Assembly: GCA_028829895.1 (NCBI GenBank)
Contig: CM054178.1
Coordinates: 69,327,835-69,391,834 of the forward strand
DNA from: Sinotaia quadrata
Taxonomy: Eukaryota; Mollusca; Gastropoda; Architaenioglossa; Viviparidae
DNA length: 64,000 nt
Direction: 5' to 3'
Part shown: positions 24,451 to 38,500 of the stretch, piece after piece
Position numbering within the stretch: position 1 is the first letter of the stretch
Layout: each line of letters starts with the position of its first letter
Made by a program: the position numbers and the translations under genes
Notes under the pieces: model-generated
Told to the model about the DNA's origin: nothing
The model's input: only the letters and a program-made list of their open reading frames with translations
Database searches by the model: none

Positions 24451-25669
24451 ACATTGTACTATTATTGTACTTTTATTGCATCATATAGAAATACTAACAA
24501 AAAAAAATTAATTTAAAAAAACTGAAAACCATGTAAGATCATGCAAAATAAAGCAGGTAGATGTCAAATGTTCGACAAACACATTACAAAAGAATTTTAA
24601 TAATATTTTGTACAAATTTTACAAAAATAAATAAGATTAAGATAAACAGATTATTTCACATGCCATTTCAATATATTGAATCACCAAAAATCAATGGTCA
24701 CAAAGTTTCTTTGCAAATGTTTAGGCTTAAATCACTGTTAAGTGTTAATCCAGCTTAATTAAAAACAGATCTGTTTGTTCTGATAAACTTATCATTTTTG
24801 TCAATGAACATAAAACTCAAAACTCAAAGAAATGCAAACAAAAACCCCAACCAAACCAAACCCTTGCTCTTTGTGTTCTTTTATTATCTACCATACAAGG
24901 AAACTGGATGTGCAAATAAAAACAAGAAATGTCACATTTTAACCAATTAATCTGTTCCATGCAGTGCAGAGTTATTTTTGGAACACAGCCTAAGTGGTTG
25001 AAGCAGAGAGTGAGTTTTCAAAAGCAATGAATGGCTAAATATGCCGACACACACACACACATATATATATATACGGTAACAGTTAACTTACAAGTAGCAT
25101 GTAACAGATTAATCATTACACACTGCTGCTCAATATTTCAACAGCAAATTTCCGATTTTGCCAACCACAGATCATACTGCAGTTTGAAGCCATTGCCAGT
25201 CAAAAATCATCCTGTGATTCAAAGCTACAGCAAAGTTGCACCATTAGATTAGGACCATATAGCTAAAATAATTACTTGAGACAAGAAAGAGTGCTTAAGG
25301 TTCCTTAAAAAACTGTCAACATAATTATTCCTCATTCTTTGTTTCTATGCTTGAAAATATCTCGACTTGAAAAATGTCAATATATGGCAGAGAAAACATA
25401 GGTAATATTTTGTACTTGCTCTTAATTTGATCAGTTCAGTGTCAGAAATTGGTGTGCAGGCTAAAACTTTTAAGAACTGGCTATTTGTAACTTCCAACAT
25501 TAATTAAAGCTTTTGATTTGCTTGTAAAAGATAAAGAGTAAAAGATACTGTTTTCCCCTAACTTTTACAATGGCTCAGAATGTTTGATAGTTTTCTTTGA
25601 TGTGGTGCTCCAAAGAAACTAGGAAGGAAGAAAAACTGGCCATGATTAATGAGAAGCCTGAGGTTTAGA

Positions 25670-25700
<31 letters not shown>

Positions 25701-26240
25701 GGACTACGCTGTTACATAATTAGTAAGCAAAGTAAAGATACTAAAGTAAGAAAGAATGCCAAAGATAACCATACCTGGAGTGTGTAAAATTGTCAAGAAA
25801 CCCCTTACCACAAAAAAAAAAAAAGACAAGACCAGTTCAACAACCCATTCAGGCAGAAAAAGTATTCCCAAAATGTCTTTAAACATTAGACACACAGAAA
25901 GCCAATAAAGATTTACATATTAAAACACTAACAGCTCATTGATAGGAAAGTTTAAATTTAACCTACATGATGGGAGTTGCTTAATGTGTGTGTGTGTGTG
26001 TGTGTGTGTTTTGGGAAGGGGAAGGAGTCTTGCTAATTTAATGGCCTCTCCAAAAACAATTTGTAAACTCTACATCTCATTTCAGTTTTTAAAGTACAAA
26101 TGTAAAAGTTAAATTTATGGAAATTAGTTTCATATCCTCTTGAAATACAAAAAGTATCTGCAAAACTACAATTTTATCTTCCTGCTGACAATGAGGAATA
26201 TTTATGCCACTTTAATAGTGCCTGATCTTAAACTGTGAGC
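24451..26240. other. Intergenic or UTR sequence, nothing coding
   Basis: A-rich on the + strand, with a short AC/AT microsatellite at 25048-25073, a 24-base A run at 25677-25700 and a TG run at 25987-26010. No gene seen. Confidence 0.45.
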
Positions 26241-26243
26241 ATC

Positions 26244-26393
26244 CATTAATGTACTCAAAGTATCTGAATGTACAACTATGTGATTAGGATGGCTGTTTAA
26301 GTCTGTTGTGAACAAACATTAATGTACTCAAAGTATCTTAATGTACAACTATGTGATTAGGATGGCTGTTTAAGTCTGTTGTGAACAAACATT
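26244..26393. repeat. 73-bp direct repeat, 2 copies
   Basis: ATTAATGTACTCAAAGTATC through ACTATGTGATTAGGATGGCT to GTTGTGAACAAAC, twice with few differences. Confidence 0.93.
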
Positions 26394-26399
26394 TAAACC

Positions 26400-27524
26400 T
26401 GTGTTGGCTGTGGCAAAGTATCCTGTTGCACTGGAAAAAAAATCCTGTTCAAAGAGGCAAAGATTTCTACATTCTGCTTTGGTGAGGCAAAATTCATGCC
26501 ACAAAATTCTTAACAGTTTTTGAGAAAAACTTTAAATGAGAAAGATTAATCAGATGAAACTGATAATTAAATGCAGGGAGTATGAGGGAGAATCCAGTAA
26601 ATTATGAGGGCTCAACATTTTTAGTTTTAAATTGAAAGTGTTATCCTGTAAATTATTCCTGTTTAGAGTCTGCTGTTATATACATTATTACTTATACACA
26701 AGTGTTATATCTAACTTCCTTACTTGACCACTTTGACCACTATCAGAGAAGCTATCTCTAGGCACTGCCGGAAAAAATTAATAACTTCTGAAAGAAATGT
26801 GGTTCTGAATCAAAATTAAAAACAATAAATTTTGTCATGAATCAAAAATAATTTAGTAATGAATAACAACATTAGATTCATGCATAAAAAAAATACAATA
26901 ATTTCTATCAAAATAAGAGGGGAAAAACACAAAAAACAACTCAATTTAGGCATATAATTTACAATAAAAACAATCAGGCTGCTATAAATGTAATAATCAA
27001 TATACATTATTTATTTAACAAATGTTATTGCAATAATTGTATCAAATTGAGTGTCAACATAAATTAATTGCAAAAATAATTAACTGACATGGCAGTGAAA
27101 CAGAGTTTTAGTTACTGGATGCACCCTTTCTATATTCTAAATTGTGTCTCTCTCACTTAAATGTATACATGACATATACATACCAAAAAAAAAATATATA
27201 CTCACATAAGTGTGCACACTTGCAAAAACACTCGAACACATTTTGAATACAAGAAAACAAGTCTTAAAATATACACTAAATTTATCAATGAAAACATTAC
27301 ATTACACTAATAGTAATTTTGTCATTTATCATAAAATTATAATTTCACAGCTAATAAGAAAAAAATGTGGTCAGGCATTAAAGATGTGATCATTAGCAAA
27401 CATTTGTAAGATATTTTATTTATTGGCCTTGAGTGTTTAAAACTATTTTCCCACACTATTTTAAACAAACACATCTATTATAAAAATAACTTGACACTAG
27501 AAATGACTCTTCAATAGTTATGTT

Positions 27525-27528
<4 letters not shown>
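26400..27528. other. Intergenic or UTR sequence, nothing seen
   Basis: AT-rich, no supported gene, repeat or transposon. Confidence 0.45.
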
Positions 27529-27589
<61 letters not shown>

Positions 27590-27705
27590 TGCATACACAC
27601 ACAAACATACACACGCACAAACACACAAACACATGCATACACACACAAACACACACACAAACACATGCATACACACATACACACACACAAACACGTGCAC
27701 ACACA

Positions 27706-27746
<41 letters not shown>
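27529..27746. repeat. (AC)n microsatellite with CATGCAT/CAAAC interruptions, 218 bp
   Basis: Long AC runs at both ends with an interrupted middle. The Cys-Val and His-Thr frames over it are artefacts. Confidence 0.98.
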
Positions 27747-27748
<2 letters not shown>

Positions 27749-28295
27749 TGGCTCTCTTCTGAAAAGTGGTTTTGGTAAACTAGCCTAAATCAATCCAGTG
27801 GAAGCTAAAGTCTTAGGCAATGAAGGAATTAACAAATGAACTATCATTTTTTTAAAATTAATTTGCCATCTTAATTTATTATATCTTAATCAGTTTATAT
27901 CTTACAATGTATGTATATACTTAATTAGCCTGTAAGCTCATAATAACCTACTAATTTATCATCCTATGATTACTTAATTAATTTGCAAGCTAATAATCAT
28001 CTACTTAAAAATTTTAATTGCTTGATTTGGATACTTGTACTAATTAAACAATAAGATTTAGTAAATATTGTTTCATATAAACAGTTAATGATGCTTTAAT
28101 CTATTCACATAACACTAAGAACTCTGCAAGACATATGACTTAAGCACCACTCTACAGATAATTGTCACAATGAAGCCATAACAATTATATAAGAATTTTT
28201 AATAATGCAACCAAAATAACTTTCTAATTCTAACTAGTTTTGCACTCTTTTCTTTTAGTATGGGTTGAAATGGAAAAGATTAAAGAGAGGAGAAA

Positions 28296-28300
28296 AAAGC

Positions 28301-28335
<35 letters not shown>

Positions 28336-28342
28336 CTTTCTT
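28296..28342. repeat. (TTTC)n microsatellite
   Basis: About nine TTTC units on the + strand. Confidence 0.97.
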
Positions 28343-28479
28343 TAATTTTTAAATAGTTGTGGTTAGGGAACCTAGTGAGCAGAATAAACTGTGGTAATTT
28401 TGCAGTGTCCAATGTCAGTTTTCAATTAGTGCTTGCACGTTCAAATGAACTTTCAAGCAAACTGTCACTGACTAGTAAC

Positions 28480-28736
28480 AAACAGGTCAATCAGTGACAA
28501 TTAACAATTAGATCATAGCAACAATTAACAATTAGGTCCTAGTGAGTGACAGTAACTAGCCACACTCAATGCTGTTCAGTCACCCAGAGTGACAATTAAC
28601 AAATTAGGTCATAGTGAGTGACAGTAACTAGCCACACTCAATGCTGTTCAGTCACCCAGAGTGACAATTAACAATTAGGTCATAGTGAGTGACAGTAACT
28701 AGCCACACTCAATGCTGTTCAGTCACCCAGAGAGAC
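28480..28736. repeat. 73-bp tandem repeat, about 3 copies
   Basis: Unit contains GAGTGACAATTAACAATTAG, GTCATAGTGAGTGACAGTAA and CTAGCCACACTCAATGCTGT. A shorter degenerate copy lies at the left edge. Confidence 0.93.
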
Positions 28737-28739
28737 AAC

Positions 28740-31700
28740 CATTTAATATTAACCACAACCATGCATTGTCACAAAAATTTATACATCTTGTCTTGTGTAT
28801 ATGAGAAATTATAGAAATAGCATATTAATGGCATGCTAAATTGGATAATTTGCAATAGTATATCACAAAGAAAAACTTATCAAATAAACTTTAAAAAAAA
28901 AAAATACATGGAATGTGTTGTAAGAAGAAATAAATATCTCATATTGCATAAATGACATTACTTATTGATATTTAAAATATATTCATATAATCATTAATAC
29001 ATCAGTGTGAAGAAACAGATAATAAATGTTGAGAAAGAAAGTAAATGGTGCGCCACTACAAAAATACTTTTACTTCAGGGTAACATTCTATAAATAAACA
29101 GGGAATTACAATGGTTATCACTAAATGTAAAGTGAAAAATACAACATTTAGATTTCCCTGCATATACATCTGCATGTAGTTTTTCTATAAATAACTGCTT
29201 TTGCCTTTCTATCATTGTATCTTGTCAAAATGCACTAGTTATCATCCCTGCAGAATGGAAATTCTGAATTGCTTAGGATGTGTGTTCACAGTCATTAGAG
29301 AGCACTCGTGCATAATATGTACTTCTGTTTAACTTCCATCTTCCCTTTACTGTCTTTAAGGTGGTGCTCAGGTGAAATTAGATGAAAACAGATATTTAGA
29401 TGAAAATAATGTGGAGACAGGATACAAATCAGGTAGGAATTAGATATTGTAGAAATTAGAGAGAAATTATCAGTTGTAATTGGACAGAAATGAAATGAGA
29501 GATCTGGAAATTATATGGAAATCAGGTTAAAAATTAAGCGGTGACTGGACAGCCAGGGATGATCCACCAGTTTAAATTCAGAGTGCTACAGTCCTATGAT
29601 GGTGCCAGACTCTTATTGGCAGTATGGAGTCCAGCACTTTCATTGAAATAACATCACAACAGCATGAGTCAAGCACTTCCACTGAAATAAAATTGCTGAT
29701 GAAAGAAGGCTTCAGTCAAGGTTTCCATTGCCTACTGATTTTATAGAGTTTGAACTCCTCCTATACATACACTGATATTATAGTTTTACGTTTTTCTACA
29801 GATACACCAAGGTTGTAGAGTCTGAACTTCTTTAAAAGGTACAACGATGTTTTACAGTTTGACCTCCTATTGATACACTTATGTTACACAGTTTGACTTC
29901 TTATGGATACAATGATGTATTACATTTTGGCCTCCTTCTACAGAGATATCAGTACTATACATTTTGGCCTCCTTCTACAGAGATATCAGTACTTTACAGT
30001 CTGGACTAGAGATACCATCTTGTGGCATAAATAAGTGTAGGCAGGCTGGCATGTAGACAGGATTGGTGCATGAAGGAGGGAAATAGTCAATGACTGTGAA
30101 AAAACAACAATTCAAAACACTGTTTACTAAGGCAGTACCACCTTCACACTTCTAATACTTTACAAATGACTCTGATTATGGCCACATAACTTCCACCATG
30201 TTTTAATCACAGGATGGGGGGGAGAGGAGAGAGAGGTTGGGGGAAAGAAAACTGGCTCAAACAAATCATGGCCATTTACAAAAATATTATTTAAACTCTA
30301 ATACAACAAATATTATCAGGGTTAATACAGAACTTGAGTGAAGTCTAAAATAAAAACTGTAATTTGTTAACAAGGGAAACAATCCCTTAATGACTCTTAA
30401 AGCACCACTTTTTTTAAAGGCAATTTATTTTGGGGGGAAAATGTCAAATATTTCATTTGCCTTTGAGTGGGTCAGTATGTGTAGCTTTACATCTAAATAA
30501 ACTAATGAAAGTAATGAGCAAAATATCTTAGTTTTTACCTCATATCAGATTTGTCTTGTAATCAATAATGAAGGTGACAAAAATAGTTCATGTCAATACT
30601 ATTCTTTAGTCTTTCAAATCACAAAATAGTATATAGTTATTCTTGCAGTCTCAATCATAAATATCTGTATTTTCCATTGACCATCACTGAAACTCTGTTT
30701 TAACTGTGCATTACAATCATTCAATATCACTGATAGTCTCACTCAAAAAAATAAAGACAGCTATTTCTCACTTTATTCAAATTTTACTTTACATACTAAC
30801 AAGGCTTGACTAGAAGAAAAATCTAGCATCATTTTCAAAACCACTGGTTTGTATTTTTCAAATGTGTGTGGAAAAATGTCCATCCAACCATCTGAATGTC
30901 ATAACATTTAATATGATGTGGGAGTTTACAATGAAATTCACACACCCCACCATTTTAATCTTTTAATTAAATTATAGTAAATATAATGTACAAATCTTTA
31001 AAAAGCCCCTTTCTAAGTGACTCTATCAGGATAAACACTTAATGTAAACAAGATCGACTCTGACAGGAATGGTTGAAAGTCACAAGTGCACACATTAATT
31101 CATATCTTCAATGAATAAATAAATTTATAAATCTGTTATCTATGTCAAAGGCACAGTCACACAAAATAAAATCAGTGTGACGGAAGAACCACTGATATAA
31201 ATATAAAACAAGCGCAAGAGGTACAAGAATGCCGTAAAAACAAACCCTCTCACTGAGAATGTATGCTGGTCAATTTAAAAGAGCATCAACATGAATATAC
31301 AATTGAAAGAGCCCATATGAAAATGAGCATGGACACAATGAATTATAAATATATTTGAAATATTATTTACATATATTATTTCACTTTAAACAAAAAGAGT
31401 CAATTCTCTTCTGCATTACTGATTACTCAAATGCTTGATTTTTATTTATTTTAACAATTTCCCTGCTGTTCAACATATTCTTTTATTAATAATAAAGTAT
31501 CAAAAACAGTCACAAAAAGAAACTCATCTTGTCACTGAGATATATCTAGCAAAAATTTGATTATTTTAACCTCTTTTATAACAAGTCTGATATAATGCTA
31601 TTTATGATGTTGAATGCACTGATCTAAAAGAGTGCACTTTAACAATCTTAAATATATGCTGCACTTATATTTTCTAATTCCATACTTTATTATTTCTTGA

Positions 31701-31740
31701 TGTTATTAGTAAAGATACATAACTCTTTGTTAGTACTTTA
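28740..31740. other. Intergenic or UTR sequence, nothing coding
   Basis: No supported gene. A weak repeat (GTTTGACCTCCTA / TTTTGGCCTCCTTCTACAGA with GATACA) lies at about 29740-30010. Confidence 0.45.
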
Positions 31741-32515
31741 CCAAACTGTCATCCAAAGAGTTATCAAGTCACAAGACCAGTTTTAGGCAATCTAGAAGTG
31801 TGTGGAGTTATAAAGTCTCAAGACCAGTGACTGACAATCTAGAAGTGTGTAGAGTTATCAAGTCTGAAGACTAATGTTTGGTAATCTAGAAGTGTGTAGA
31901 CTTATCAAGTCTCAAGACCAGTGGCTGGCAATCTAGAAGTGGAGTTATAAAGTCTCAATGTGTGGTGATGCTAGAAGAGAGTGAATTATCTTTAATTGTT
32001 TGAAAAGTTATCAAGCCTCAAGACTAATGTTAAGTGAAGCTTAAAGAGAACAGTTTTCAATCTTAGGCTGCTTAAGAACTTATACAGCTTCAATATTAGG
32101 TAACACTAGAAGAGAATGTGCTATTTTGAACTGCTTGAGGAATTATCAAGTCTCGGGACTAATATTAGGTGATGTTAGAAGAGAATGTTTATCTATAACT
32201 GTCATGCTGCAAGACTGTTAAGTGATGCTTGAAGAGAAGGTAGGATGTCAAACTTAGATTACTTGAGGAGTTTGCAAATTTCAACACCAAAGTGTGGTGA
32301 TGCTGGGAGAGGATAATTCATCATTGTCGGAGGAGTTATAAAGTCTAAAGACTAAGGTTAGGTGAGCTAGAAGAAAATATATTAGTCTTAGATTGCCTGA
32401 GGAATGTTCAAGTCTCAAGACTAATATTAGGTAATGCTAGTTTGTTTCAGATGCTCTCAAGTCTCAGGATCAGTGTTCAGTGATGCTAAAAGGGGTCTGT
32501 TAGTATTACAGTGTT
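31740..32515. repeat. 45-60-bp degenerate minisatellite, about 14 copies
   Basis: Copies share TTATCAAGTCTCAAGACCAG, GGCAATCTAGAAGTGTGTGG or GTGATGCTAGAAGAGA. The left part (31760-31950) is best conserved. Confidence 0.85.
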
Positions 32516-34425
32516 TGAATGAACTGTCCTAAGTAATGACTTCATAATTATGTAATCACTCTATCAATAAAAAATATTCCACCTATATAAGTAGTTTTCA
32601 ATTTATGTGATCTTTAGCCCTAATCATATTTACAACCAAACTGTAATTTTTTTTAATTTAAACAAGAAAAAAATACATAATTATTTTGCCAATTTACACA
32701 TGCATCCATAGTGACCAAATAAAATGTTATTGCTCAAATAAACAGATTACAAGTTTTCTCTTCTGATTAATAATAAACTAAACAAATGTTCACAAAAAAA
32801 ACTTAAGAGAACAAACAATCAAACTTTTGATGTCTGGGAATGTTTTGAAATATAAAGAACAAAAAATCCAACCAGACCAATAAATATGGCCATAAAAAAT
32901 GCATACAATAAAAAAACACTCTGAATGCTTGTTATCTTAATTTGTGTTCTGGTCGAAAATTAACAGACTTTATCTGTTTACAATTTATAGTTTATGGTAA
33001 CAGCAGGTAGGATGGTTCAGATGGGGTGGGGTATGTGACAGCCACATTTATATTTGAAATGAAGTCCAGTTGGAGCTATACAGAGTCCATGCAGAAACAG
33101 GCTTGTAGAAATGTCCTTGTAGATATAATGGCTTGGTCAGTTTAATTCAAAATGTTAAACCAATAACAATATGAAAATCAACAGGAGGTATACAGCATCA
33201 GTGATGCAAAAGCTATCATGAATAAGTTTTACAAGAGACTAGAGTCACTCTATGCTAATATGTTTTTGTTTTATATACCAACATTGTTGCTTGCTTCAAA
33301 AAACTCTAATGACTGGGGAAAATACCTTGTTTCATGTAAGTTTGGCCATCACATTATCTCCAGTGAGCATAAAAACAGAACTCAAAGGAATGTGATTGTA
33401 GATGAAGATTATCTCCCTTATTGACAAATAATCATGTGATTGTTTTCGCTTTAGTCTGGACTAGTGTCCTTTGATTAATTTTATGTACAAATTTCATGAC
33501 AACAAATTTGGTGAAAGATGACTTAAATGACTCATGTTGCGATATGAGAATAAGGTACGCTAATCATTGCATTCAACATTTTGGGTTTTTTAAAATATAT
33601 TTTGGGTCTTTTTATACAGTCACATTCACATTAATGTATGGACAAGAAGACATTTTTACACTCTGCAGAGACCCACCAACAGAATGCAGTTGAGGGTGTG
33701 TGCCAAACTGGTGAGCACCTTTTCCATGCCCTCCACCTTAAATTAAACACAATGTGAGGCGATAGGGTCTCACTGGGGCACTAAAAGATCAGAGAACATG
33801 ATGAAAAACTGCTTTCATCCCCACCCCCTTTTATGCTCTACACATAAATTGTCTGCGAACAAATGCTATTTCACAGTAAAGAACTTTACAACTTTAGAAT
33901 GAAACACCAGGTTATCTCCCAGCTCAAAATCAATGTACATGAATACCTTGTACTTTTTATAAAAAGTTGAGTTGTGTTTAAACTTTAACCTGCAAACTTA
34001 ACAATGGTGAAATTATAATACTGGTCTTAACAATGTTTGATAAAACTTATTCTAATTCTGTTTTCACATTTCTCAACAGTGGTAAAACTATTCTAATGTA
34101 AATGCCAATTACACTGGCCAAAAGCAAATTAGTTGTCTAAGTTTTTTTTGACGGATTTATTATAATTATAACTGGGAACAGGGAAGAAAGGGGTGTTATG
34201 GTTGTGGTTATAAACTTAAATGTATATGAAGAAATGGCTTACAGACACTTACAAAATTTGGGGGATGCTGCTTATTCAATACTGAATTTCTATAGAAACA
34301 ATGTACAACTCTGAATATTTTTTCAAAAACAAAACATAAATAAATACATTTTATCAAGATTAAACAGAACCCGTCATTCTTGCCTTTACATGTTAACATT
34401 TCAGTATGTATTAACAATGGCAATG
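32516..34425. other. Intergenic or UTR sequence, nothing coding
   Basis: No supported gene; short frames at 33218-33424 and 33496-33693 (+) are unrecognised. TTTATT at 34156-34161, a minus-strand AATAAA, is a possible poly(A) signal for the RhoGAP gene. Confidence 0.4.
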
Positions 34426-34429
34426 CCTA

Positions 34430-35245
34430 ATAAATAATCATGTAGTGCCCAAATACTAATAAATAATCCTGCATTGCCCAATCAATGGCAAATAATCCTG
34501 CATTGCCCAATTGATGGCAAATAATCCTGCATTGCCCAATTGATGGTAAATAATCCTGCATTGCACAATCAATGGTAAACAGTCTTGCATTGCCCAATCA
34601 AAAGCAAATATTCCTGCATTGCCCAATCAATGGTGAATAATCCTGCATTGCCCAATCCATGGCAAATAATTCTGTATTGTCTTATTCTTGGCAACAACCA
34701 AAAAATCCTGTAAAGAATCCAACCATGGGCAAATAATTATATAGTGCCTAATCATTTAATAATCCTGCAGTTCTAATCACTCACAAATAATTAATCTGTA
34801 GTGTCTGGTCATTCACAAATAATCCTTTAGCATTTTTTACTAGAAAAAGGTCTTAGGTATGGGTGGATCATTAGCATACACTCCTGTAGTGTCCAATCAC
34901 TTGAAAATGATCCTATCACTTGAAAATGATCCTGTAGTGTCCAATCACTTGAAAATGATCCTGTAGTGTCCAATCACTTGAAAATGATCCTGTAGAGTCC
35001 AATCACTTGAAAATGATCCAGTAGTCTGTTCTTAGACACCAAGCCATATAGTGTCTTACAAAAATAATTCTGTAGTGTCTGGCCATTGGCAAATAATCGG
35101 ACAGTACCTGATCACAGTCATCCTGCAGTAACTAAATGGTAACAAATAATCTTGTAGCATGATCCCTTGAAATGATCCTGTAATGTCTGAACTCTTGCAA
35201 ATATTCCACAATGCCTGATCATAGATAAATATTCATATAGTGCCT
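34430..35245. repeat. 29-bp minisatellite, about 25 copies in two sub-blocks
   Basis: First block (34440-34690): CAATCAATGGCAAATAATCC plus TGCATTGCC. Second block (34880-35030): CAATCACTTGAAAATGATCC plus TGTAGTGTC. Both sub-blocks share AATAATCCTG/AATGATCCTG and are likely derived from one another. It lies just downstream of the RhoGAP stop, so probably in its 3' UTR. Confidence 0.9.
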
Positions 35246-35482
35246 ATATACATAAAAATAAAACAAATCTGCATGCAAACACTGAGTGCATCTCAAAGCA
35301 AACAGAGCCCAGTGCAGCAACAACAGCAAAAGTGTTAAAACTTCAGAAAATAATTGCAATAAACCTTTCCAGTATTAACTGCACCACCAAAAATTAATGT
35401 CAATGTCAGACAGAGCTAGCTACAGAGTGGCACGCATTTTCCTAAAGTGATATTTTGGCTAGGGATGAGCAAATGAGTATTT

Positions 35483-35592
35483 TCAGTGGCTCATGCTAGG
35501 ACGGTTGACATTAATGCGAATGATCCAGTCAGCTGTAGGATTTACATGGTAGAGTTGTAGCATTTTTGTCTGTGGATCTAGGCAACGCTCAC
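35483..35592 (-). CDS. ARHGAP18: RhoGAP coding exon 17 (stop codon)
   Basis: Encodes residues 646-681, GERCLDPQTKMLQLYHVNP and onwards, ending SMSH and TGA. Acceptor TTCTGATAG. It matches the C terminus of ARHGAP18-type proteins (GERCLDDDTYMKDLYQLNP, from memory). Confidence 0.95.
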
Positions 35593-38500
35593 CTATCAGA
35601 AAAGAAGTAACATTTTAAGTGTTAATGAGAACTCTATCTACTAAACCCTTTAGTGCTAGGATTTGTAAACTTTTTTAATTCCTTTCATTGAAATTTGTCT
35701 GGTTTTTTGTATAACAAACGAATTATGTACCAAAAGTTATATTAGCAATTGGTAGAGTTGTAATCCCTCCTCCCCCCTCCCCCCAATATGTCTGTAGTCA
35801 ATTCTCTGTTATTAAATTTGAAGAAAGTACACATGTTGAATATGGCCATTAGCAGTGAAAGGGTTAAGATCAAGTCAAGGTGAAAGAATGTCAAGCCTAT
35901 AACCCTCAAAAACTATACTTATCACAATTTTAAAAAAATAATTAAACAGTTTTTGTCAGATAATTTCATCAATTAGGGTAAAATGTCTTCTCTGTCAGAA
36001 AATTCTTCCAACAAGTATTTAATAGTTTTTATTTATGTCAGCAGCTTCTAGCAAATGCTTTCAAGTGTAATGAACTTACTGATATATGCACATTACAGAT
36101 TTAAGAAAATACTTACCATCATATATATATATGACAACTTAAAAGGAAATTGTTATTCCTGAGTATGGTACAAGAGTATGAAATATTTATACTCTTTAAT
36201 TAAAAAAGACAAATGTATTCCTTTCCTTTTGGGCAAACCATAAAAGGGAACCAAATATTCTCACGGTCAAAGTGTCACTAGATTTTAACAAACGTCTTTT
36301 TTTTTTAACAAGCTGATGACCAATTGTTCTTAGTTCTTACAGCAAGCAATTGATTACAACTCAGCTACACTGAAGAATATTATTTACTTTTAACACAGTT
36401 TTCAAATTTAAATTATCTCTGAGCATTTCTTCAGAAAGTTTTAATTGCAGATGAATTCAAATAATATCTCAGAATCAATCAAAATATTTCACATAATAAC
36501 TTGATATTGTAACAAATATATGTTTAACAATAAATTTGTAAAAATGTGTGTGTGCAAGTGCATGTATGTAATCAATGCATTTATTTACCAAATAAATTAA
36601 AATGCAGGGCATTTGCTTATAATTCAGTAACCATTACTAGGTGACAAATTTAATTTGCTTAAGTGAATAGATGTGTACTAACAGAACAGATCAAAAAGCT
36701 TGTCCTTGCCAATGGCCTATTTTAATTAAAAGTAGACTGGAGAATTTAAGAGATCAGTATTTCTATGCTAGCAATGTAATTTTAACCATTTAATTTTAAT
36801 AATTAAAAAATGCTCTTACAAATAATAAACATTCAAATATGTGAATGTGTTAAAAATCATGTGACTTTTTACCATAGTGCAAGTAAGGTTATATATGTTA
36901 AAATTCACATTGTATGCATGTTTATAAAACATTAAATATATTATTCTATTCTACCAAAGTAATTCTTTTATGGTTTTGTGTAGCTTGTTATGAAATATGT
37001 TTTTAATAATATGCCACCTTCTCTTTAACTTTCTTCACTCTATCTTTATTATAATGCCATTAAACCAAACAGGTAGTTTTATGCTTTAGTTTAGAATATT
37101 TTTGTTGCCTGTCTTTGAAAGTACAAACAATTTTGCATAATACCGTCCTATAAAAGCCAAATATATTTAATTATACTGAAATCTGTGAAAACTTTCAATA
37201 TAAATTTCAGAGCATTTAAATTTATCCATGTTAGATTTTTTTTTAAATTAAACAAAGAAAAATGTAGAAAATGTTTATAACCTATCGTCCCTCCGACCTC
37301 AAAAAGATAAGCCTTTTCATCTGCAAATTGAGCATTGCTTGGGTTGTTGAATGGTTGATCTGATCTGCTCTTTCCAGCTCCTTGATTGCTGTTTGAAAAA
37401 AAATACTTGCTTTATTCTCGTAATATAATAAATAATGCTTCAAGGTATAAAAGCCTATCTTCATATTTAAATGTAAAAAAATTAATTACTTAAAATTGTT
37501 ATGATGGAAGAAATCTTTATTTGTCAATGATTAAATGAGGATTTTTGTTTTCTTCTTTTAATTTTTAAGGAATCTTTTTTTCTGTGGAATTATCAACATT
37601 TCCAAATTTATTAAATCTGTACCTATTCGTATTTAATTGTGCCACTGATAATACAAAACCCCCAATACTTTGCATTTATTTTCAGCTACCAATCTTCTGA
37701 GAGTGACTTTTTATGCAGTGCTTTTATACCTTCTTTGTGTTTTGATTTTGAATAAAATAGGAATATAATTTAGCTTGCTTTAACGAGGTAAGTCATGAAA
37801 TATATACTACAATAATTGAATGACTATGTATGTGTATGCCTGGATGGATGTGTTTGTGTATGTGTGTACATGTGCCTCTGTGAGTGTGTCCTTTGTAAAT
37901 GTTGTACATGCACATGTATCTCTGCAAGCAAGTGGGTCTGTGTGTTTTTGTATGCACATGTATGAGTTTCTTGATTCTTGGATCAGAAGTCCAATCATGT
38001 TCCTTTCTTTTGTATGTATACCATATCTATCATTTCACAACAAAGGAAAAGAAAAAGGAAAGAAAAATGGATTATGACACTAGGCTATTCGTTTGAAATA
38101 TGTTTAAAAGTTAGGATTGCAGATTGACTTTTTAATTTTTAATTTTTAATTTTTAATTTTTGTTATTTTGTTATTATTTTTGTCTTTCACTTGCCACTTC
38201 TTCTCAGTGCTAATTTTGCACTCCAAAGTCGACACTAACGATTTTTATTTTTGCAGCTCAAGAATTAATGAAAAGATGCATAGATATACACAGAACAGAG
38301 GTTTGCCAGATTTTAAGCAAATTGCTATATTACTACCCTTAATGATGATATTCTTCAGTAAAAATTAAAAAATAATTATTCTTTTCGAGTTCAGTCCTGC
38401 CCTGCCTGCTTTCATGAATGTGCTTGCAGATGAGGAGAAAATGATATGCAGCTTCCCAAAGGGAGTGAATCTTTATAAATGAATGATACTATTTTCTGTT

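Noticed and set aside
25677..25700. Poly(A) tail of a retrotransposed copy
   Set aside because: No target duplication or coding sequence is evident next to the A run; simple homopolymers are common in this DNA.
27456..27762. Cys-Val and His-Thr rich open frames
   Set aside because: They are translations of an (AC)n microsatellite in different frames.
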